Positions 58,753 to 64,000 of a stretch of DNA of 64,000 bases are shown here, piece after piece. Positions within the stretch are counted from its first letter, which is position 1. Every line of letters begins with the position of its first letter. The notes under the pieces are model-generated. The model saw nothing but the letters and a program-made list of their open reading frames with translations. It did not search any database and was not told the DNA's origin. Source of the DNA: Luteimonas colneyensis (GTDB taxonomy: Bacteria > Pseudomonadota > Gammaproteobacteria > Xanthomonadales > Xanthomonadaceae); NCBI RefSeq assembly GCF_014836665.1, contig NZ_JACSQJ010000003.1:248001-312000 (forward strand). Direction: 5' to 3'. A program made the translations under genes and the position numbers.

Positions 58753-58900
58753 GCCACGGATTGCGCGGATTTACGCGGATTTACGCGGATCTGGCCGAGG
58801 CAAGGTCGTGGCTGGAATCTTTGGGAAGAGCCTTGGCTGCCAAGCACGTGCTGATGGGGCTGGCCTTGCACGGATCCGCGTAATCCGCGTAATCCGTGGC
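58753..58900. repeat. GGAT-iteron inverted repeat element, second copy
   Basis: The left end at 58753-58790 is GCCACGGATTGCGCGGAT followed by two TTACGCGGAT units. The right end at 58871-58900 is the inverse (GTAATCCGCGTAATCCGTGG type). The centre includes ATCTGGCCGAGGCAAGG at 58789-58805, matching 16 of 17 bases of the centre of the 26-kb palindrome. It fills most of the 226-bp gap between blaI and the next gene. Confidence 0.85.
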
Positions 58901-58921
58901 CAGACGCTTTCAAACCAGGCT

Positions 58922-60025
58922 TCAGGCCTCGCCCAGCGCCTCCAGCCCCTCGATGCGCCCACCCGCGACCGCGGCTGCGATGGTGGCGTCCGTGCCGTCT
59001 ATGTCGATGCCGTTGGCCGCGTACCACTCCGCCGCGTAATAGCTGTGCGCGTAGCGCTCGCCGCTGTCGCAGAGGATGGTCACGATGGAGCCGCTGCGGC
59101 CTTCATCGGCCATTCGTCGCGCGGCGTGCAGCACGCCGACGAAGTTGGTGCCGGTGGAGCCGCCGACGCGGCGGCCGAGCGTGGCGCTGACGTGGCGCAT
59201 CGCCGCCAGCGCCAGGGCGTCGGGCACCTTGACCATGCCGTCGATACAGCTCGGGATGAAACTCGCCTCGACCCGCGGGCGGCCGATGCCTTCCACGCGC
59301 GAGCCGCAGGGATGGGTGAAATCGCGCCAGGGCGCGCCGGCCAGCGCCGCGCGATAGGCGGCGTGGAAGACCGATTCCTGGGGGTCGGCGCACAGCACCC
59401 GCGTGTCGTGGCGGCGGTAGCGCGCGTAGCGGCCGAGCGTCGCCGCGGTGCCGCCGGTGCCCGGGCTGCACACGATCCAGGTCGGCACCGGATGCGGCTC
59501 CTCGGCCATCTGCCGGAAGATCGATTCGGCGATGTTGTTGTTGGCGCGCCAGTCGGTCGCCCGCTCGGCGTAGGTGAACTGGTCCATGAAGTGGCCGCCG
59601 GTTTCGGCGGCGACGCGGTGCGATTCGGCGTCGAGGTCGCAGGCGCGCTCGACCAGGTGGCAGCGGCCGCCGTGGAACTCGATCGCGGCGATCTTCTCCG
59701 GCGAAGTGCTGGCCGGGATCACCGCGATGAACGGCAGGCCGAGCAGGCGCGCGAAGTAGGCCTCCGAGACCGCGGTCGATCCGCTGGAGGCCTCGACCAC
59801 CGGCCGCCCCTCGCGCAGCCAGCCGTTGGCCAGCGCGTACAGGAACAGCGAGCGCGCCAGCCGGTGCTTGAGGCTGCCGGTGGGGTGGCTGGACTCGTCC
59901 TTGAGGTAGACGTCGATGCCGGGATAGCCCGGCAGCGGCATCGGGATCAGGTGGGTGTCGGCCGAGCGGTTGAAGTCGGCCTCGATGGTGTGGATGGCGC
60001 GTGCCACCCAGTCGCGCTGCGCCAT
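58922..60025 (-). CDS. PLP-dependent cysteine synthase-family enzyme, Cds1-like
   Basis: A 367-residue fold-type II PLP enzyme. [22 protein letters not shown] holds the PLP lysine (SLKHR), [21 protein letters not shown] is the substrate Asn/Ser loop region, and [14 protein letters not shown] binds phosphate. Sequence around the lysine and the start [26 protein letters not shown] resembles mycobacterial Cds1, an L-cysteine desulfhydrase releasing sulfide, more than CysK. Whether it makes or degrades cysteine cannot be decided from sequence. It is 23 bp downstream of tkt on the same strand. Confidence 0.82.
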   Translation of the reverse strand: MAQRDWVARAIHTIEADFNRSADTHLIPMPLPGYPGIDVYLKDESSHPTGSLKHRLARSLFLYALANGWLREGRPVVEASSGSTAVSEAYFARLLGLPFIAVIPASTSPEKIAAIEFHGGRCHLVERACDLDAESHRVAAETGGHFMDQFTYAERATDWRANNNIAESIFRQMAEEPHPVPTWIVCSPGTGGTAATLGRYARYRRHDTRVLCADPQESVFHAAYRAALAGAPWRDFTHPCGSRVEGIGRPRVEASFIPSCIDGMVKVPDALALAAMRHVSATLGRRVGGSTGTNFVGVLHAARRMADEGRSGSIVTILCDSGERYAHSYYAAEWYAANGIDIDGTDATIAAAVAGGRIEGLEALGEA

Positions 60026-60048
60026 GATCCCGCCTCCCCCTGCGCGCG

Positions 60049-62037
60049 TTACAGCGCGCGCGCGGCGTCGACCACCGCCTCGACCGTGAAGCCGAAGTGC
60101 GGGAACAGCACCTCGGCCGGGGCGCTGGCGCCGAAGCGGTCGATGCCGACCACCGCGCCGTCGAGGCCGACGTACTTCCGCCAGAAGTCGGTGATGCCGG
60201 CTTCGATGGCGACGCGCTTCCTGCAGGCGTTGGGCAGCACCGACTCGCGGTAGGCCGCGTCCTGGCGGTCGAAGACGTCGGTCGAGGGCATCGAGACCAC
60301 GCGCACCTTGTCGCCGAGCTGCGCGGCGGCGTCCATCGCCAGGCCGACCTCGGAGCCGGTGGCGATCAGGATGACCTCCGGCGCACCGACGGAATCCTTC
60401 AGCACGTAGCCGCCGCGTGCGATCGCCGCGACCTGGGCGGCGTCGCGCGCCTGCGGCGCGAGGTTCTGGCGCGAGAACACCAGGCAGCCGGGGCCGTCGC
60501 GACGCTCGATCGCGGCCTTCCAGCACACCGCGGACTCGACCGCGTCGCAGGGACGCCAGACGTCGTTGCCCGGGATCGCGCGCAGGCTGGCCAGGTGCTC
60601 GATCGGCTGGTGGGTCGGGCCGTCCTCGCCCAGGCCGATGGAGTCGTGGGTGTAGACGTGGATCGCATGCGCGCCCATCAGCGCGCTCATCCGCACCGCG
60701 TTGCGGGCGTAGTCGCTGAACACCAGGAAGGTGGCGTCGTAGGGAATGAAGCCGCCGTGCAGCGCGAGGCCATTCGAGATCGCGGTCATCGCGAACTCGC
60801 GCACGCCGTAATAGACGTAGTTGGCGTCCGGGTCGTCGCCGGCCACGGACTTGCTGCCGCTCCACAGCGTGAGGTTGGAGCCGGCGAGGTCGGCCGAGCC
60901 GCCGACGAGTTCCGGCAGGTGCGGCGCGAAGGCTTCGATCGCCATCTGCGAGGCCTTGCGCGAGGCGACCTTGGGGCTGTCGGCCTGCAGCTTGGCGATG
61001 TACGCATCGGCGGCGGCGGCGAAGCCCTCGGGCAGCTCGCCGTGCGAACGGCGACTCAGCTCGGCGGCCAGCTCCGGGTGGCGCTGCGCATAGGCATCGA
61101 ACAGGCGGTTCCACTGGTCCTCGCGCACGGTGCCCGCGTTGTTCGCGCGCCAGCCGCCGTAGATCGCCTCCGGGATCTCGAAGTCGCCCTGCTCCCAGCC
61201 CAGCGCCTTGCGCGTGGCGACGATCTCGTCCTTGCCCAGCGGCGCGCCGTGCGAGGACTCGCTGCCGGCCTTGGCCGGCGAGCCGAAACCGATCGTGGTG
61301 CGGCAGCAGACCAGCACCGGCCGGTCGTCGTGCTGCATCGCCTGGTCGATCGCGGCCTTGATCGCCTTCGCGTCATGGCCGTCGACGCCGCGGATCACGC
61401 GCCAGCCGTAGGCCTCGAAGCGGGCCGGGGTGTCGTCGGTGAACCAGCCCTCGACGTCGCCGTCGATCGAGATGCGGTTGTCGTCCCAGAACGCTACCAG
61501 CTTGCCCAGGCCCCAGGTCCCGGCGAGCGACGCGGCCTCATGCGAGATGCCCTCCATCAGGCAGCCGTCGCCGAGGAACACCCAGGTGCGGTGGTCGACC
61601 ACGGCGAACTCGGGGCGGTTGAAGCGCTGCGCCAGCAGCTTCTCGGCCAGCGCGAAGCCGACGGCATTGGCGAAGCCCTGGCCCAGCGGCCCGGTGGTGG
61701 TCTCGACGCCGTCGGTGACGAAGTTCTCCGGGTGGCCCGGGGTGCGGAAGCCGAGCTGGCGGAAGTTCTTCAGCTGTTCGATCGGCAGGTCATAGCCGGA
61801 CAGGTGCAGCAGCGCGTACTGCAGCATCGAGCCGTGGCCGTTGGAGAGCACGAAGCGGTCGCGGTTGAACCACTTCGGGTTGCCCGGGTTGTGGTTCAGG
61901 TAGTCGTTCCACAGCACTTCGGCGATGTCGGCCATGCCCATGGGCATGCCGGGATGGCCGGAGTTGGCCGCCTGGACGGCGTCCATGGCGAGGATGCGGA
62001 TGGCGTTGGCGAGGTCGCGGCGGCTGGGGCTGGTCAT
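60049..62037 (-). CDS. tkt: Transketolase
   Basis: Transketolase moves two-carbon units in the pentose phosphate pathway using thiamine pyrophosphate. The 662-residue protein has the early signature [39 protein letters not shown], the cofactor motif [18 protein letters not shown] and the later [20 protein letters not shown]. Length is standard for TktA. A -10-like GACAAT lies about 40 nt upstream of the ATG. Confidence 0.97.
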   Translation of the reverse strand: MTSPSRRDLANAIRILAMDAVQAANSGHPGMPMGMADIAEVLWNDYLNHNPGNPKWFNRDRFVLSNGHGSMLQYALLHLSGYDLPIEQLKNFRQLGFRTPGHPENFVTDGVETTTGPLGQGFANAVGFALAEKLLAQRFNRPEFAVVDHRTWVFLGDGCLMEGISHEAASLAGTWGLGKLVAFWDDNRISIDGDVEGWFTDDTPARFEAYGWRVIRGVDGHDAKAIKAAIDQAMQHDDRPVLVCCRTTIGFGSPAKAGSESSHGAPLGKDEIVATRKALGWEQGDFEIPEAIYGGWRANNAGTVREDQWNRLFDAYAQRHPELAAELSRRSHGELPEGFAAAADAYIAKLQADSPKVASRKASQMAIEAFAPHLPELVGGSADLAGSNLTLWSGSKSVAGDDPDANYVYYGVREFAMTAISNGLALHGGFIPYDATFLVFSDYARNAVRMSALMGAHAIHVYTHDSIGLGEDGPTHQPIEHLASLRAIPGNDVWRPCDAVESAVCWKAAIERRDGPGCLVFSRQNLAPQARDAAQVAAIARGGYVLKDSVGAPEVILIATGSEVGLAMDAAAQLGDKVRVVSMPSTDVFDRQDAAYRESVLPNACRKRVAIEAGITDFWRKYVGLDGAVVGIDRFGASAPAEVLFPHFGFTVEAVVDAARAL

Positions 62038-62115
62038 GGTCTCGGGAGGCTGGGGACGGCGGGCGAAGCCGCCATTGTCCCATCCCCCGCCCCCCGCGTC
62101 TCCCGCGGGCCGGGT

Positions 62116-63450
62116 TCAGGCGGTCGTTCCGGGCGGGTCGTCCGCCAGCCCGGCCGGCGGGTCCACCTCGCCCTTCGACACGATGGCCGCGATCCCCAGG
62201 TCGCCGGTCACGTTCACCGTGGTCCGGCACATGTCGAGGAAGTGGTTCACGCCCAGGATCAGGCCGATGCCCTCCGGCGGCACGCCGACCATGGCGCAGA
62301 TCAGGGCCACCACCGGCAGCGAGCCCGAGGGCACGCCGGCGGTGCCGATGCCGCCGAGGATGCACACCAGCATCACCATGAACTGCTGGCCCAGGGTCAG
62401 GTCGACGCCGAAGAACTGCGCCAGGAAGATCACGGTCACGCCCTCGAACAGCGCCGTGCCGTTCTGGTTGGCGGTGGCGCCGATGGTCAGCACGAAGCGC
62501 GAGACCTTGTTCGGCAGGCCGAGGTCCCGGTCGGCGACCTTGAGCGCGGTCGGCAGCGTGGCGTTGCTCGAGGCGGTGGAGAACGCCATCAGCATCGCCT
62601 CCTGCACGCCCTTGAAGAACTTCCAGGGCGAATAGCCGCCGACGAACTTCAGCGCCAGCGAATACGTCACCAGCATGTGCAGCGCCAGCGCGCCCACCAC
62701 CACCAGCACGAAGGCGCCCAGGCGCAGCAGCAGGTCCCAGCCGAACAGCACGGCGAGGTTGAACATGAAGCAGAACACCGCCAGTGGCGCCAGGCGGATG
62801 ATCAGGCCGATCAGGGTCATCGAGACCTCGAAGAGGCCCTCGATGCCGCGGCGCAGGGTGCGGATCGGCGCGGAGTCCGGGCTCATCACGATGCCGACGC
62901 CGAACATCAGCGCGAAGAACATCAGCGCCAGGATGTTGGCGTTGTTGGCGGCGGCGCCGACCACGTTCTGCGGCACGATGTCGAGCAGCATCTGCACGCC
63001 GGTGGGCTGCGCGCCGCTGTCGCGGACGATGGCCTCGGTGCGCTCGGCGCCCTCGGCCAGGAGCTGCTGCGCCAGCACCGGGTCGACGCCGACGCCGGGC
63101 TTGAACACGTTCACCATCACCAGGCCGAGCAGCACGGCGATGCCGGACAGCACCACGGTCGCGACCAGGGTCTTCCAGCCGATGCGCCCCAGCGATCGCA
63201 CGTCGCCCATCTCGGACACGCCGACCACCAGCGCCGAGAACAGCAGCGGCACGATCATCATGAAGATCAGGCTGAGGAACAGCGTCGAGAACGGCTGGGT
63301 GGCGTACTGGGTCAGGGCCTGCACCCAGCCGGCGTCGCGACCGATCCCGTAGTGCACGAACAGGCCGAGCACGAGGCCGGCAACGAAGCCGATGGCGATC
63401 TTCCAGTGCAGCGGCATGCGCTGCCTGGCGGGCGCGGTCGGCTCGGTCAT
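62116..63450 (-). CDS. Dicarboxylate/amino acid:cation symporter (DAACS family)
   Basis: A 444-residue secondary transporter related to GltP and DctA. It has eight membrane segments and two re-entrant hairpins. HP1 carries AFSTASSNATLP, TM7 carries ATANQNGTALFEG (equivalent of the NMDGT cation site), HP2 carries GIGTAGVPSGS, and TM8 carries GVNHFLDMCRTTVNVTGD with the substrate-binding Asp/Arg/Asn. Whether it prefers aspartate/glutamate or C4-dicarboxylates is not clear; the Arg in TM8 (DMCRT) fits acidic substrates. Confidence 0.92.
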   Translation of the reverse strand: MTEPTAPARQRMPLHWKIAIGFVAGLVLGLFVHYGIGRDAGWVQALTQYATQPFSTLFLSLIFMMIVPLLFSALVVGVSEMGDVRSLGRIGWKTLVATVVLSGIAVLLGLVMVNVFKPGVGVDPVLAQQLLAEGAERTEAIVRDSGAQPTGVQMLLDIVPQNVVGAAANNANILALMFFALMFGVGIVMSPDSAPIRTLRRGIEGLFEVSMTLIGLIIRLAPLAVFCFMFNLAVLFGWDLLLRLGAFVLVVVGALALHMLVTYSLALKFVGGYSPWKFFKGVQEAMLMAFSTASSNATLPTALKVADRDLGLPNKVSRFVLTIGATANQNGTALFEGVTVIFLAQFFGVDLTLGQQFMVMLVCILGGIGTAGVPSGSLPVVALICAMVGVPPEGIGLILGVNHFLDMCRTTVNVTGDLGIAAIVSKGEVDPPAGLADDPPGTTA

Positions 63451-63508
63451 GCGGTGTTCCCCGGAACGGTGTGGACCGCGGAGCTTAGCAAAGCGGCGCA
63501 TCCGCCCT

Positions 63509-64000
63509 TCAGCGGGGATAGTGCGGCGGCAGGAGCCCGTCGTCGCCGGCATCGTCGCCGTCAAGCCAGTCCGGACCGCGCATGAAGGCGGCGCGGACGG
63601 CCGCCCGCGCCTGCGCGGCGCCTGCCCCGTCCTGCCCCCAGCGCGCGCGCTGCAAGCCTGCGATGGCTTCACGCTGCGGCCCCGGTGCGAGCCGCGCCGA
63701 CAGGGCGTCGAGGTCGGCGACCGGGGGCGTCGCCAGCGCGCAGAGTGCCGCCGCGACTTCGCCGAGATCACCGGTATCGAGCGCCGTGCGCAGCGCGGGC
63801 CCGTGGCTGCTGCGAGACGCGGCCTGGCCGCCCGGGCGTCGCGACGGCGTCCCGGCAACCGCGTCCGCAGCCAAGACAAGCCCCCGCTGGCGCCACTGCA
63901 GCGCCCAGGCCAGGGTGACCAGCCACAGCAGCGCGAAGGCCACGGTGGCCAGGGCCCAGCGGTGCACCGGACCCTGCACGCCCGGCAGGCGCACCCAGGG
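63509..64000 (-). CDS. C-terminal part of a probable BatD-like protein (cut by window edge)
   Basis: The visible ~160 residues contain a membrane segment (WALATVAFALLWLVTLAWAL) preceded by VRLPGVQGPVHR. A basic Arg-rich stretch and a helical C-terminus (ALRTALDTGDLGEVAAALCALATP) follow and end DDGLLPPHYPR. This order matches the end of BatD proteins, which accompany MoxR-type ATPases and von Willebrand domain proteins in the cell envelope. The true start lies beyond 64000, so the call rests on pattern only. Confidence 0.5.
   Translation of the reverse strand, partial: PWVRLPGVQGPVHRWALATVAFALLWLVTLAWALQWRQRGLVLAADAVAGTPSRRPGGQAASRSSHGPALRTALDTGDLGEVAAALCALATPPVADLDALSARLAPGPQREAIAGLQRARWGQDGAGAAQARAAVRAAFMRGPDWLDGDDAGDDGLLPPHYPR

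Noticed and set aside
60097-63585. A plus-strand open frame of over 1,100 codons opposite tkt and the symporter
   Set aside because: Antisense shadow with no domain pattern; both minus-strand genes carry full sets of family motifs.

Overview
The window is chromosomal DNA, very GC-rich by eye, from a gammaproteobacterium that looks like the Xanthomonadaceae/Lysobacteraceae (Xanthomonas, Lysobacter, Luteimonas type). This rests on three things seen here: a type II secretion operon in the Xanthomonas xps order (E-F-G-H-I-J-K-L-M-N-D), the gene set and orientation around rnpB, glyA-nrdR-rib-nusB-thiL and tkt, and xanthomonad-style intergenic palindromes. Nearly all genes are housekeeping. No prophage, transposase, CRISPR array, tRNA or rRNA gene was recognised.

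Layout. 1-11.6 kb (minus strand): division and cell wall (dcw) cluster mraZ-rsmH-ftsL-ftsI-murE-murF-mraY-ftsW-murC-ddl-ftsQ(partial). Almost every junction overlaps by 1-11 nt, and the cluster is served by a TTGACA-N17-TAAGGT promoter followed by a 10-bp-periodic candidate MraZ operator. murG, normally between ftsW and murC, is absent. 11.6-12.1 kb: two oppositely oriented palindromic elements whose arms differ between copies yet pair perfectly within each copy. 12.1-15.8 kb: rnpB, a lipoprotein hydrolase, rsmI, and divergent lpoA-yraN. 15.9-24.0 kb (minus): glyA, nrdR, a DUF4272 gene, ribD, ribE, ribB with a degenerate GTP-cyclohydrolase domain, ribH, nusB and thiL, plus an RcnB-like periplasmic protein.

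24.2-27.9 kb (plus): ettA, pyrF and a small lipoprotein gene. ettA and pyrF are separated by a 388-bp, three-layer concentric palindrome. 27.9-41.6 kb (minus): the complete type II secretion operon gspE to gspD, running without a gap into two family-2 glycosyltransferases and pncB. 41.7-48.9 kb: purL, dsbC and xerD on the minus strand, then an RDD membrane protein and a DsbA/FrnE-like oxidoreductase on the plus strand. 48.9-52.8 kb: a large DUF2339 membrane protein and GAPDH with an intrinsic terminator. 52.9-56.7 kb (plus): an OmpW-like porin, an S1/P1 nuclease, and modABC with an unusually short ModC. 56.8-58.7 kb (minus): a BlaI-type repressor with a two-operator promoter, and an M56 peptidase-TonB fusion. 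58.9-64 kb (minus): a Cds1-like PLP enzyme, transketolase, a dicarboxylate/amino-acid symporter and the end of a probable batD.

How the genes work together: peptidoglycan precursor synthesis and septation are transcribed as one coupled unit, with lpoA adding synthase activation. The riboflavin genes are co-transcribed with transcription (nusB), thiamine (thiL) and dNTP (nrdR) functions. The secretion operon supplies pseudopilus, secretin and ATPase. The most unusual material is intergenic: two families of structured repeats whose symmetry looks maintained.
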